Positions 10,971 through 22,849 are shown, counted from the stretch's first letter. The stretch: 64,000 nucleotides of DNA from Bactericera cockerelli (GCA_024516035.1 CM044965.1:23740165-23804164), one strand, 5' to 3'. A program made the numbers and translations. Notes: generated by a model from the letters alone, not told the origin.

Positions 10971-13306
10971 TCAGTATTTCGCCGTCGATTGTTGTGGCAA
11001 TTTTCTTCTGAGCCATATCGACGGAGCGGCGGGCGGCTGCAGAAGCAAATCTCTTTTCTTACTCAGACTTTCACCAACGTCATTCTTTGCTATGCCATCT
11101 TGTGATCCTGAATCTTCTTGGGATACCTCAGGAAAAGTCAAATCTTCCTTCGGGTGAAGATTTTCTTTCAAGGGAATCAACGGATTTATGCTGTCCTCCA
11201 AGATATTATTATTTAGGTGCTCTTTTGAATGCATGAATTTCGATGGGCGGCCACCGTGATTTTCCGAATCTCCTAACGGTCTGTTCACACTTCTCGTCAC
11301 TGACTGATCAAGAGCCGCTGATGCGGTCAACTTTTTCGCAAAGGGACTGTGTCTTCCAAAACTCTGCATGTTTGCCCCAACATCTCTTGAAGTTAACAAT
11401 GACTTGCCGCGAATATTTTGGCCGAGCTGTTGAGGTCGGAATGGCTTCAACGATGCATCGTTCGTGTTGCCAAACAGACGTTGGAGAAGAGCTTTCACAT
11501 CGTCGTCACCTCTGTTAGTACTGTTTTCTACATGATTGGAAGTTTCGTTTAATCCACGGAAAAGTTTCTCGGTTGAGTTAGTAAAGCTGGTTGACGCAGC
11601 AGTTGTTGTTGTGGTAGTGGTTTTGGTTGCAGTGACGGGAGCTGAGGAAATGGTTTTGGACACACCTTCATTGACAGTTGTCGAAGTTTCTTTAGGATGA
11701 ACGCGCGCATGTCCCCCCACCAACTGTTGCAGAAGTTCGTTGATGTTGATTCTCATTTGTTCGCTGATGTAAAGCTGAGGTTTGTCCGATTCTCCAGAAC
11801 CTGGACTTTTCTCTGTTGCAGGAGAAAACTGTTCAGCGCCAGCGGTAGCATTAGGTCGACTTCCTAGATTGTCGGGAACGCTGACTGCAACTTTATCTAA
11901 GTTTTTATTGCCAATTTGATTTTCTAAAGCTCCACTATTACTGTGGGTCACTTTTAGATTAGGATTTGAGGACATATCCTTCTCAACTCTCTGTGAATTC
12001 TGCTTTGGCTGCGTACTCTGCGTCAACTGTTTCACAACGTCGTTCATAGTCGTTCTGTTTGTATCTGTCGAGACTGGTCTTGTTTCATTCTCTTGACGTC
12101 GATGTACCATCTGCAACAGGTGCTCAATTTCATTTCTGTCAAGCCTTATTTCGTTCCCTTTCGTCGATTGGACAAGCAACTGCTTCAAGTCATCTTCGGT
12201 TAATCCGCCCGGCTGGAACGTGTTGGCAGCGACAGACTGTCGGTTTAGTTCGTTCAGTTTCGATTTCTCTCGCTCGACAATCTCATGAGCAATCTGTTTG
12301 ATCTGCTCGGCTGTCAGTTTGCGAAGCTCCACCTGTGCGGCCTCGTTTAGCTTCAACTGTTCCTCAGGCCTCGCCTTGGCTTCGTCTAGATGCTGCAGCA
12401 TCGTCGAGACCAGCTTCTTGATTTGACTTTCAACCAAATACTTGAGCACCTCTTCCGATGGAGTGTTCGCCGTTCGTCCGTCGAGGGCATCTCTGAGAGA
12501 TTCCTGCAGCCAGTACTCGTGACTGTTCTCATGGTTCATCCACCACGACAGCGCAGCACCACTTGTCTTGTAGTAGTCTTTCGGTTCGTTCTTGTTCCCT
12601 GATCCCCAACCCAAACGGTTGCCGACCTGACTGAAAATGCCGCTCAGCAATCCGCCACCGGCTGAGCCTGTGGCTTGTCCGCCGCCCGCAATATTGACCG
12701 GCTGACCAGTTCCAACACCCCCGGCTTCAGGTGGTACACCATCGAACTGGCCCTCGGGGTAAGTGCCGGCGGTGCTGGGCGATTCCCGATGGGAAAACTC
12801 CCCTGTGCCTGTCCTTGCCAGCCACCTTGAGTTCCTAGAAATCCTCCTCCTCCTCCTGCTATGCCCGCCTGACCTCCGTACGTTCCAACCCCATTGACAC
12901 CTCCGCCAAATCCTCCACCTCCACCACCTCCTCCTCCAAAACCACCTCCACCTCCAGGAAATCCTCCGGGACCATTGCCTCCATACAGACCTCCGCTCTG
13001 TCCGGGATTGAGCAACCCCTGCTGATTCACATTGATGACGTTGTTCATTCCCAACTCAACCTTGTTGAGACCGAGTCGGGCCGATCGATTCCGATCTTGT
13101 TCCCGATGGAGAACGTCTGGTCGAAGCCGACCCGATTGAGCAGGTCGGTCACCGTGTCCTGGAGGCCAAACCGGTTGAGGAGAGAGTTCTGGTTCGGGAC
13201 TGTTGAGCAGACTGGACAGCTGCACGCGAGGCAGCAGGTTGCTGAGACTGAGGGAGCTGAACACGTTGAAGTAGAGGGAGACCATACTGCGGAGACGTGA
13301 CGGAGG
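10971..13306 (-). CDS. Gly-rich and Gln/Asn/Ser-rich protein of unknown function, 3'-terminal exon, frame-broken
   Basis: I do not recognise this protein. A good acceptor (polypyrimidine run then AACTCAG) ends at 13307, so coding starts at 13306; the true N-terminus lies in upstream exons not identified. The reading begins with SLYFNVFSSLSLSNLLPRV, passes a segment best read in the next frame (LLNRFGLQDTVTDLLNRVGF) and returns to LGLNKVELGMNNVINVNQQG. A run of about 60 residues rich in Gly follows, then a second frame change near 12776 into a 559-codon ORF. That ORF has a W-rich start (ALSWWMNHENSHEYW), a charged probable helix region with EQLKLNEAAQVELRKL, then a long low-complexity Ser/Thr/Asn/Gln region, and stops at 10971-10973. 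The three frame changes (about 13190, 13065, 12776) make best sense as 1-bp sequence errors, since each off-frame alternative is Pro/Arg-rich noise. It may be an extracellular or structural protein; this is inference only. Confidence 0.6.
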
Positions 13307-13781
13307 CTGAGTTCGATCAGGATGAAAGAGTTCGATAAGCAATCTTCTCTAAGTTCACTTAAAACTTTCTAGATTTTTACCATGCTGCCGTACGTGATGG
13401 ACGGAGGGTTTAGAGGAAGGTTAAATGTTCGATCAAGACCGCATCAGCAATTTTTTAAAGTTTTTTTTGCAATTTTTTATGGCTTTATTTTACTTTAAAC
13501 TTATTAGGTTTTTATTATTGAAGTACATTTGAAGATTTCTAGGCTTACTAAATCCGATTGCAGTCACCAATAATGTTATCAAGCAGGTTATTTGTATTGT
13601 AATTTTTTTTTTATATTAAATTCGAATTGATAAAGAACATTATTTGAAAAAATAATAAATGAAATGTACGTCAGTCAATTTAATAAGGCTGGGTGAGGTT
13701 AATGTGGGTAGCAGGTTTGTGAGTTTCCTGCGAATGGAGGGTAACACCCCGTCGTGATATGACCATGCAGTTGAAAGCGAC

Positions 13782-13812
<31 letters not shown>

Positions 13813-15127
13813 TGATAATTCATCAATATGCCTCATAATTAAGGTAAAAATCATTGATTTACTACCGTTTTATAGAAATTTTCAGTTGCAGGCTACTGGA
13901 TTTGGCTACAAAACAGATACCGACAAAATATGTTCAATGATATCACCAAAGATCTTCACAAGTAGAATTGCTGTAAAGAAAGGTATTTACATAATTTTCA
14001 GTTAAATAACCAATTTTATCTCGTTCAATTTAATGAAATGTGTTTCAAAACACCTCAACGTACATAAATTTCATTTCTAATTTCAAAATATCTGTAAAAC
14101 TTTGCCAACCCACTAACATATCTATCAGTCTATATTTGATACATAAAATCCAATGGATTATAAGTAAAATATCTCGTCCATTAGATACCTAGGGACTTGG
14201 GCATTGTACTCATGGACTCGTTCTAATTTGGAAATGAAAAGAATTGAAATGATTGAAAGTGGAAGAGCTCTCCAGTGAGAATCCTGCCATAAAAAAAATG
14301 ATTATTTGTGTACCTATCTGGCACTATTCAGAGGACAAAACTTGAATTTGAAAATTATTATAGAAGAATTTTAAGGCACAAACTAAGCACCTACAATGAT
14401 GCCTTTTCTGGGCGAAAATATATGAATAATAAGACTTTAAAATGCATCATTTTTATGATATTTTTTTTTTTTTTTTCATTAAAAACTGATGAATATTTTA
14501 TGAAGACTTTTAACATGCATGATTTTTAAGATTAGGTTTTTTTTTATTAGAAAAACTGACGAATATTTCATTTTAAAATTTATAGCTACTTGGATGTCAT
14601 TTATGTATTAATTTATGGATCATATTATCGAATTACAAGTTTTGGCGAAAATAACTAAAATTTAGATAGACTATAAATTTACGAATAGAACTGAACATAT
14701 TTTTATTATTTATTAATATATTTTTTTGATTTAAATGTTTTAGCGATGCCCACACGTGAAATTTGGCGACACTTCCCCGTCTGTGTAATTTAACAAAACA
14801 TTCAATCGAGATTGACAGTCGAAATTTGATTGGATCATCCAGTTGGAATCCAAATGAAATCCAGGTTGAAATATTGGGATCCAAAAGAATACGGAATAAT
14901 CTATGAATCCACAGTCAGGTTGTGTCAAAACTGAGATGCCGTGCTGAAAGAAAGCGACATGCCATCTGATACGCGAGAGATACTGATCGATTGTCTGAAA
15001 TCAATTTTAATTTCTAATCTACGAAATCGAAATGGAAAGAATTCGGCACTTTAGTCCGGTGGCAAATCTTTCCGTTCTCGGGATCATGCACAATTACATT
15101 ATTTACCAACAATGTATTGTAATTTTT
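13307..15127. other. Intergenic or intron; SINE-E tail and AT-rich spacer
   Basis: The 3' part of SINE family E lies at 13690-13790 (GGGTGAGGTTAATGTGGGTA ... GAATGGAGGGTAA), followed by a poly-A run at 13785-13811. The rest is AT-rich, with short ORFs in the 14308-15256 range that have no supporting signal. If the Gly-rich gene has upstream exons, part of this is its intron. Confidence 0.45.
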
Positions 15128-15365
15128 CACCGTGGCCAAGTAGATAGCGCACTTGGCTAGCACACAGGGTTTCTTAAAAAAAAATAATCTGGTGTGAAAC
15201 CACACGACTTTCCTTGACCCCCGAAAATAAGTCGGATTCCGCCACTGGTGACTCAACGGTTAGTTAATTGAAAATTAATGCCAAATTCGTAATCAGCACC
15301 TCAAAATCATTGGATTTGATATGTCACAACCCCCATCTAGGATGAATAATAAAAAAAGTTAGTCA
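15128..15365 (+). repeat. SINE with family-F-like head
   Basis: The head CACCGTGGCCAAGTAGATAG is family-F-like, but no B box follows. Instead it joins, after a poly-A run, the body that also occurs at 1712-1885. Confidence 0.5.
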
Positions 15366-16099
15366 AAGCGATTCCCCCCAAACCCCAAAGTAAATTGGGA
15401 TCGAGGTCCAAAAATTTCAAGATATCAAAAAAAAATGATCAGAGTAGACCTCTATTATTTTTCATTGTAAGAAAAACTTGAAGTTATACATTTTTCGTAT
15501 CTCTTATCGTTTAGCCAGAACCGCCAAACACCGCCAGGCTAGTAGAGAGTTCACTTCATACGGGAGTCTAGGGTGAGGTGGCTTTCAGTGAGGATGATGC
15601 ACCGTTGTCCGCATCTCAGTACTCACACTGTTCACTAGGGTAAAATCTAGGGAAGAATATTAAGACGTATTTGTAATACCTTTGTGACGCTAAGTCACGG
15701 ATTGCGTTCTGTGTAAGATAGGGAAAACCGACGCTTAGCAGTGACTCGTGATGTATATTTTGTCTATTAATTTCGCCCCTAGTGTTCGTCTACAGATTTC
15801 ACTACCTACAAAAAAAAAAAAAAAAAAAAAAAAAATGGACAAGCAACGCCCGGACTAATCTTCACTAATCTCGCACCATCATTTAGTCTGCGGTGCGCTG
15901 AGCCCAAACAATAGGCCCCCATAGCTGGGCCCCAAACAATAGGCCCCCATAGCTGGGCCGCGCGGGGGGGCCTTAACCTTCGTCTGAACCGATGCAGTGG
16001 GCCTCGCCTTGCCTGCGCTCCTTAGTACAACCTAGTGACCTAATACCACACATCTAGGCCTACTTTTTTTAGAGAAAAAATCATGTCAATATACTAAAA
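15366..16099. other. Spacer with a GC-rich direct repeat
   Basis: At about 15902-15960 CCAAACAATAGGCCCCCATA plus GCTGGGCC occurs twice in direct succession, followed by a GC-rich stretch. A poly-A run is at 15810-15835. The segment 15660-15770 (AATACCTTTGTGACGCTAAG) has a diverged copy inside the SINE at 47774-48045. No gene is seen. Confidence 0.5.
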
Positions 16100-16860
16100 A
16101 GGTTATGGGTCTGGACTACTAGAATGAAACAGCTTCCAGGTATTGTTCTGATATTAATGTACATCTAGTACAAAAAAAAACATCTAGTTCAAATTCTCAC
16201 TTTTCTATTTATACTGATTAAAATAGAGAGGTTAGTTGATGGCATGGATATTCGGAACTATTACCTGCTGATGAGAGCAAACAAGCTCGAAACAGCTGTG
16301 CAGGTATGTTCTGATATCCATGTACATCTAGTACAACTTCTCACTTTTCTATTTATACTGATTAAAATAGAGAGGTTAGTTGATGGCATGGATGCTCAGA
16401 ACTATTAACTGCTGATGGAGAGCAAATAAGCTCGGAAACAGTTGTCCATGTCCAGGTATGTTCTGATATTCATGTACATCTCACTTTTCTGTTTATACTG
16501 ATAAAAATAGAGAAGTTAGTTGATGGTACGTATAATCAGAACTATTACCTGCTGATGAGAGCAAATAACCTCGAAACAGTTGTTCAGTATGTTCTGAATT
16601 CTGATATTCATGTACATCTAGTACAACTTCTCACTTTTCTATTTATACTGATTAAAATAGAGAGGGTAGTTGATTGGCATGAAAAATCAGAACTATTACC
16701 TGCTGATGAGAGCAAATAAGCTTAATAAGTTCGAACTGCTCGAAACAGCTGTCCAAGTATGTTCTGATATTCATGTACAATTGTACATCTAGTACAACTT
16801 CTCTCTTTTCGGTTTATACTGATTTCTATTTATACAGATCTGGGATAACTTCTCATTCTT
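16100..16860. repeat. Tandem repeat, period about 155-185 bp, about 5 units
   Basis: Units carry ATTCATGTACATCTAGTACA, CTTCTCACTTTTCTATTTAT, GATTAAAATAGAGAGGTTAG, TTGATGGCATGGAT and ATTACCTGCTGATGAGAGCA. Divergence between units is modest. No coding. Confidence 0.8.
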
Positions 16861-17008
16861 CTTTTCTGGATCACTTAATGTGTTGACAAACTGGAATTAT
16901 TATAAATTTGAAGTTGCACCCTAGTGTGCGTTTGATATTATCCATATCGATGTTAAAAGGTAAGTAGATACGACTGTAAAAGTTGTCTCCTGATAATTTT
17001 CTGTACCA

Positions 17009-17080
17009 TCACAGGCCAGGAATTAGTAGTTCAATAAACCTGAGAGGTGGTTTATTGAACTACTAATTCCTGGCCTGTGA
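17009..17080. other. Perfect 32-bp inverted repeat with 8-nt loop
   Basis: Arm 17009-17040 (starting TCACAGGCCAGGAATTAGTA) is the exact reverse complement of 17049-17080; the loop is TGAGAGGT. The transcript of either strand would fold into an uninterrupted 32-bp hairpin. Pairing stops abruptly on both sides. Confidence 0.9.
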
Positions 17081-17237
17081 CCCAAGTTTCTAAAGTTAGA
17101 GCTTTGTAACGATATTTACTTACTAAAAATAAAAAAATAAAATAAAATAGAAAATAGGTAAGCAAAGCTAAACAGAATTTCACAAGCATCACAATTTTCA
17201 AGGCAAATATAAAATTAAAAAAAAAAAAAAATATATT

Positions 17238-17367
17238 TGCGCTAATCACTTTCGTGATATCACAAACACTCACACTCGCTTTACTAAATCTATTCTGAAA
17301 CCAGGACTAGAACCACCGACCTCCAGGTTACAAGTCCGCCGCCTTATTGATTAAGCTACTGAGGTCG
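17238..17367 (-). repeat. tRNA-derived SINE, family C
   Basis: The minus strand has the family-C head (CAGTAGCTTAATCAATAAGG-type A box, GGTCGGTGGTTCTAGTCC B box) and the 3' body to ATCACGAAAGTGATTAGC. Confidence 0.7.
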
Positions 17368-17394
17368 TTCAGGAAAACAATTAGTAGGTACTTC

Positions 17395-17515
17395 AAAAAA
17401 AATTCTAGCACAGACAAAAATGAAGAAAAAAAAAATATTTTTTTTTACAAAAACGAACACAATACTTCCGATTTCTAATATTAGAAATTTCTCGGAAGTA
17501 ATCATGGGTGCATTT
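17395..17515. repeat. Short dispersed repeat with palindromic TTTCTAATATTAGAAA core
   Basis: Contains AACACAATACTTCCGATTTC followed by TAATATTAGAAATTTC and CGGAAGTAA. The same core with flanking poly-A/T occurs near 20070 and 20210, at 23980-24020, 32528-32600 and 53640-53695. It looks like the end of a dispersed AT-rich element. Confidence 0.6.
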
Positions 17516-17568
17516 ACAATACTTTTTCGTATTACATGCCTAGAATGATAAAATGCGTATTAACTTAC

Positions 17569-17831
17569 TTGGGGTGCTGGGAGGGGGTAGACTAGGCTTG
17601 GGCGCCGCGTTGGCGCACGACCTCGCTATCTTGGACACCGACGCCGGCGGCCTCATACCGGACGGCTGTGCCGTCAGCGAAGACGTCGAACCCAACGGTG
17701 CCGTCGACGAAGACGATGAACCGAACGGTGCCGTCAGCGAAGAGGATGAGGGTGCCGCCAGCGAAGACGTTGAAGACGAGGCGGAACCACCCGAAGCGAG
17801 ACCGAGGCCCCCGGTGGGCTTCGGAATCGAA
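17569..17831 (-). CDS. Putative exon of a Ser/Ala/Pro-rich protein in a GC-rich island
   Basis: A GC-rich island in AT-rich surroundings. On the minus strand one frame is open between an acceptor-like ACTCACAG and a consensus donor (CCCCAA then GTAAGT at 17568-17563). It reads as low-complexity sequence (GGSASSSTSSLAAPSSSS, later ANAAPKPSLPPPSTP). The donor leaves phase 1. The plus strand is also open for 94 codons (acidic, Glu/Asp-rich) and has a GTGAGT at its end, so strand is not certain; I favour minus because it has both splice signals. It could be an upstream exon of the Gly-rich gene at 10.97-13.31 kb, but the splice phases do not fit directly. Confidence 0.4.
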
Positions 17832-18948
17832 CTGTGAGTCGTTCGGTTTATCCATGATGGAGGATCACGGAACGGAAATTAGTGTCAAAAATAAGGTGTA
17901 TCCATGGTTATTAAAAATAAAAAAAAATCGTGTTACTTCGGTTTACAATTTATCGGAAAGTTAACTTAGATTTCATTTTTTATTAACATAATAGGACACT
18001 TTTACATGATTAATTTGTGTTATTGAACATGAACAATCGAGTTTACTTCGGTTTACAATTTATCGGAAAGTTAACTTAGATTTCATTTTTTATTTCACAT
18101 ACGACACTTTTACATGATTTATTTTGTAATTGAACATCCGGGCGATTCTATGTTAGGGTACATTCGGTACATCGGAAATAAAGATTTGATTTTGTATTAA
18201 AAAAATAAAGTAAAAATTGGCACCTTTAGTTTAGTTATAACATAGAGAAGTAGGAATTTCATAACTATCTTTTTAGACTACCTGGCAAAAACTTTGGCAC
18301 CGAAATAGTATTTAAATTGACTTATCTTCTAAATTCTGAACGAAATACAAAGGCTGAATTCAAATTTAATTCTAAAAATTTATCTAAAGGAACTGGTATT
18401 GAATTTTAATTATTTCAAGAACTCTGAGTTTGATATGCTTTAATAGATTTAAGAGTAGGATGCAATAAAATTATAATAATTGTGAAGGTGGTTATGACAC
18501 GAATAATTTATGATTCAAGGGCTAACATGTTACAATTGTTACAGATAAGTGAAAATATATGACACAAATATGAAGTTGATTTATTAAAAAAGGACTGTTG
18601 AAGGAAAGCTATTTTTAATATTATTTACTAAAAAATTTTAAAGAAAAAAATGGCTAATTTAATATCTAGTTATGAAAAAATAGCTAGTTTATTGTCACAT
18701 GACACTATTTTTAAATTTTACTTGCACTCATGTGATACATTTCCTCCTCTATTTCATACTCTGACGCGTTTCATTGTAATCTGGAATAAAAAGAAGAATA
18801 ATAAATTAAACATATAATAAGTTAGGTAATTTTTTTTTATCGTGCATGAGAGCAATGACTCATATGGAGTTTTCCTATCTTAATTACTTGATGATAGCGA
18901 ATATTTTGAGAGAAAGTTGGGTGTACTATAAAGAATGCTTCATAAGGC
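17832..18948. other. Spacer with one short duplication, no gene seen
   Basis: ACTTCGGTTTACAATTTATC followed by GGAAAGTTAACTTAGATTTC occurs twice, at about 17936 and 18043. Otherwise AT-rich without coding signal. Confidence 0.45.
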
Positions 18949-19066
18949 GATAAGGCGGGGACTTGTAACCTGGAGGTCGGTGGTTCGAGTCCCGGATTCA
19001 GCGTAGATTTAGACTCAGCTGAGTTGAGTATTTTATGATATCACGAAAGTGATTAACAAAAAAATA
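18949..19066 (+). repeat. SINE family C, 5'-truncated
   Basis: Begins within the head at GATAAGGCGGGGACTTGTAA and continues to ATCACGAAAGTGATTAACA. Confidence 0.65.
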
Positions 19067-19086
19067 TTATTTTTGAAGAAATTCTC

Positions 19087-19215
19087 GTAAGGCTGGCCTG
19101 CCATTTCGGTCTACCTCCTACTCAGGCTGGTGAAGTTGATGTGGCTGGCTGGTACGATTCAGCGAATGGAGTGTAAAACCCGTCCACTATCTATCTCATC
19201 AGGAATGTTAAAACA
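19087..19215 (+). repeat. SINE family E, 3' part
   Basis: Matches the body of the complete copy at 49069-49390 (AGGCTGG, TTGATGTGG, GGTACGATTC, GCGAATGGAG, AAACCCGTCC). Confidence 0.55.
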
Positions 19216-19794
19216 AATCATGCAAAAGATCTATTAGCGCATGTTACTGAAGGTTCACCGAAAACCTGCAACAGTCAATAATAGTCTTATCTTGCGTGTA
19301 CAGTTTGAATGGTTGAAAAAAACGTTAATTTATTTCGAACACCGCCAGTACGTCTACTGTCCACACTGTTCACCTCTGAGGGTTGGTGGAGTTCAGGTGG
19401 TTGTTGATGGAATTTATTATTAGGTATGGTTTATTTTTCTTGTTTATTTATCAACGTCAATTTATTTGAATTTTACATTTTTTTAATATATGATAAAATC
19501 GTACAAACACTTGACTTCTGATATCAAATAAGTGAATCGATGGTTGATGGAAGAATGCCTCAAGCATAATCACGCCTACAAATATTTGTCATAAAGGTTA
19601 TATTTTTATTATTGTTTGTATATATGTTCTTTTAATAAAGAGTTTATAAATTCCGACTCTAAGTGTCTGTTTATGCAATAGGGAAAAGTTGTTTGACCTT
19701 TTTTTTTGATTTATGCACGCAATTGCTGGTCAGTCCGCAAGACTGATTGAGGTATGACTAATGCTCCTGTTCTAGCTGTGTAACTAATATAAAT

Positions 19795-20025
19795 GTCAAA
19801 GTCACTGACTGACTGACCACTGATGACTGATCATCGCTCTACAGCCCAAACCGTAAGTCCTAGGAAGCTGAAATTTGGTAGGTAGCTTTGTCTTATAGTC
19901 TAGATGTGCAATAAGACGGGATTTTTCGAAATTCCCACTACAACACCTGCCATTGGCGAAAAAGGATTTTTGCTTTCACGGCCATGCCTCGGCCCGCAAA
20001 GCGGGCGACAGCCCGCTAGTGGAAT
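19795..20025 (+). repeat. Dispersed element, unoccupied copy of the one at 45075-45460
   Basis: Contains AACCGTAAGTCCTAGGAAGC, TGAAATTTGGTAGGTAGCTT, GTCTTATAGTCTAGATGTGC and ends with the near-palindromic GCCCGCAAAGCGGGCGACAG. The element at 45075-45460 is the same sequence inverted, interrupted there by a family-C SINE exactly at GTCTTATAGTCTA. This copy therefore shows the empty target site (19890-19902). Confidence 0.75.
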
Positions 20026-20405
20026 ATATTCAACATCAGCACATCAACAATTTCTTCATGTTTTTTTTTACTTCCGATGAATTTCTAATATTGGAATTTG
20101 TAATTTATTTGCATTAATAATTGTACATAATAGGTAACACATATTATTTTAATGCTACTATATACCACACTAAGAAGATACAGCCCTCTTGTTTTGTGGG
20201 GTAGTTCGGAAGTATTGTGTTCGTTTTTGTAAAAAAAAAAAATTAAATATTTTTTTGCTCCGATTTCAATTTTTTTTAATATGAGACCACCGCTTTATTG
20301 ATTGAGCTACTTAGGTCGTTCAGTCAGTCCCATTATATCAACAGTTTTGACATGTTGAGACTCTTAGGTCCGAATTAATGAGAGACGCCATAGCAGAGGC
20401 AGTCA

Positions 20406-20590
20406 CTATAATAATAACAAGAACACTCTTTAGCTCAAAGCATTTTCTACCACCTAACCCTCAGAGTCTTATTATTATGTGGTCACATACTGAAATTAAT
20501 GAGGAAAAGTTCATGCACAGGGTGGGATTCGAAACAAAGGATCTTTGGATTACAAGACTAGCGCGTTAACCACTTGATTACCACACACTG
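20406..20590 (-). repeat. SINE family B with internal deletion
   Basis: Head, B box and most of the body, lacking the segment with CTCGCCTGGTGGTTACC. Confidence 0.65.
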
Positions 20591-20651
20591 TACTGCTGTT
20601 ATTACCATGGTAAGAGCGAATCACATATCTGAAAATAGGTACAGTAACCCT

Positions 20652-20866
20652 GCACTGGCAGTCAAATGGTTAAAGCGCTAGTCTGGTAATCCAAGGAGCG
20701 TAGGAATCCGTTGGTTCGATTCCCACCCAATGAATGCATTTTTCCTCATTAATTTGAGTTTGTGACCACATAACAGTGAGACTCTGAGGGTTAGTTAGGT
20801 GGTAGATAATGCTTTGAGTATTAAGCTCGCCTGGTGGTTACCTTCCACAAAAGAGTTTTATAAGAC
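20652..20866 (+). repeat. tRNA-derived SINE, family B, full length
   Basis: GCACTGGCAGTCAAATGGTT to CTCGCCTGGTGGTTACCTTC. All parts are present with mild divergence. Confidence 0.75.
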
Positions 20867-21039
20867 AGTAGTAATCATTGTTATTATGGATAATGGATTA
20901 TGCTAATGAGTAATAAGATCTCTACTCATTCCATTTCCTGAGTGTGGGATCTGGTGACACATGGGAAACTCATTACTAATTACTGTGATTTTATTTCTTG
21001 TACATGTGCAACAACATACTAAATGTTGGTTCTAAACGT

Positions 21040-21252
21040 GCATTGGATGGCAAGTGGTTAAGACGCTCGTCTGGTAATCCAGGTAGCGTAGGGATCTGTT
21101 GGTTCGAATCCCACATTCCCACCCAATGGCATGAATTTTCCTCATTAATTTGAGTTTGTGATCACATAATAATAAGACCCTGAGGGTTAGGAGGTAGAAA
21201 ATGCTTAGAGCATTAACCTCGCACAGTCGTTACCTTCCACTAAAGAGTGTTA
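21040..21252 (+). repeat. tRNA-derived SINE, family B
   Basis: Starts GCATTGGATGGCAAGTGGTT. The region after the B box carries a small duplication (CCCACATTCCCACCC). Confidence 0.7.
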
Positions 21253-21418
21253 TTAGACTTATTAGTATTATCACGCCACGAAGGCTGGTTTGAGGACTAA
21301 TAAGTCCTATTATGCCAGCAGTAAGCCCAACACGAGGGAGTGGCAAATCTAAAGCTATAACGTAGATACTTGATAAACTAATGGACACGTCACTATTACT
21401 ATCTAAAAACACATCAAT

Positions 21419-22540
21419 AAATAAACATCTTTTTTTTTAGAACTGGACACTTCATCACGTAGGTGGTACAATAACATTCTACTCATCTACTGTACATCTC
21501 ATGCGAAAACTCAGCACAAAACCTAACATTCTAGAATTCTAGTGAGAACAATAATTATTATACTCAAGTTGTAAGTGTAGCACATATGGAGCTATAACAG
21601 ACTATTTAATAGTTAATAACATAACTATCTGAAAATACATTAATAATTAATTGAACATTTTTTTTTGGAACTGAACACCTCATTCAAAGACAGTTTGAAA
21701 TAACAATCTAAATAAAGCACTATACTCAACTATACCTGTAAGACGAAGTCACCGTGGCAGAGTGAGTTAGCGCGCTAGGCATTGCACGCACAGTGACCTG
21801 GGTTCGATCCCCAGCGGGGCAGGATTTTTTCTGCTCTGTTCTTGGGTGTTCAGGGTCTACTCATACCTCGTGAGCAAAAATGAGTAGCTGCTTTAATGTG
21901 AGTAGCAACCAATGGTGGAATTATAGAAAAATATTTTAATTAATTGGCCAACTAGTCATGGGTGTTTTAATCTTAATGTTTGGTTTTAAGTATTTTTTTC
22001 TATGTGGTAAAATGGGCCTAACCCGTAAACTTGTGTAAAAAAAAAAAAATAATTAGATACCTTACAATATTCTATATTCCAAAATTCTACTATATCTGGA
22101 GTTAGAAAAGAAGATTAAACTATCAATAATTACCATAAACAAAACATCTATCTGAAAACACATGCACATCTTTTTTTTTAGAACTGGACATCTGGACAAC
22201 TTACAAGATTCTACATTTCAAAATTCTAGTACCTACATCTGGAGTTAGAAACGAAGATTATACTATCAATATAGTTACCATAAACAAAACATCTATCTGA
22301 AAACACATGCACATCATTTTTTTTTAGACCTTGGACACCTCATCTCATAGGTGTTCTTTTATTTTTTAACTGGACACCTTACAATATTCTACATTTCAAA
22401 ATTCTAGTACATCTGGAGTTAGAAACGAAGATTATACTATCAATAGTTACCATAAACAAAACATTATCTATCTGAAAACACATGCACATCTTTTTTTTTA
22501 GAACTGGACACCTCATATCGTAGGTGGTACATATTCACAC
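21419..22540. repeat. Tandem repeat, period about 150-180 bp, interrupted by a SINE
   Basis: Units share TTTTTTTTTAGAACTGGACA, then CTCAT, an interval with TTCAAAATTCTAGTAC, TGGAGTTAGAAACGAAGATT, ACTATCAATAGTTACCATAA and ACATCTATCTGAAAACACAT. The last three units (22060-22540) are the most alike. A family-F SINE separates the older left units from them. Confidence 0.75.
21748..21935 (+). repeat. tRNA-derived SINE, family F, full length
   Basis: Head CACCGTGGCAGAGTGAGTTA, B box TGGGTTCGATCCCCAG, body TTTTTTCTGCTCTGTTCTTG through ATGAGTAGCTGCTTTAATGT. Confidence 0.75.
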
Positions 22541-22600
22541 CACCGAAGACACGGCACACACTGACCACGTCACCCATTCGATATTAGAGAAAGACACAAA

Positions 22601-22849
22601 ATGGAAACTGCTGCAGATGCCCACTTGAAAATTAGAATATCACTAGGGTGTCCAGGCGTGGCCGGTGCTAAGGAGCTGCGGAACTGCAGCACCCCCAGAC
22701 GAAAAAGAAAAAGAAAGAATTTTCCGAAAAGAGAGGATATTGTACTAGGTGACTCAATATCCACAAGTTCGAACCAGTACCTAACTCTTATTGATGAAAA
22801 TATGGGTTGGGTGGAAGAGATTGCCAAAGACAACAACCCCACCCTTTAG
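22601..22849 (+). CDS. Unrecognised 82-codon ORF, possibly a repeat-derived 3' coding end
   Basis: ATG at 22601 follows GACACAAA; the product has a basic cluster (PRRKRKRKNFPKRED) and ends AKDNNPTL. Its last 40 bases (GGTTGGGTGGAAGAGATTGC) recur in non-coding repeats at 23343 and 29704, so the C-terminus lies in a dispersed repeat. I suspect the tail of a non-LTR retroelement or a chance ORF. Confidence 0.2.
   Translation: METAADAHLKIRISLGCPGVAGAKELRNCSTPRRKRKRKNFPKREDIVLGDSISTSSNQYLTLIDENMGWVEEIAKDNNPTL

Noticed and set aside
11243..12602. Plus-strand ORFs of 70-91 codons
   Set aside because: Shadows of the long minus-strand coding exon.
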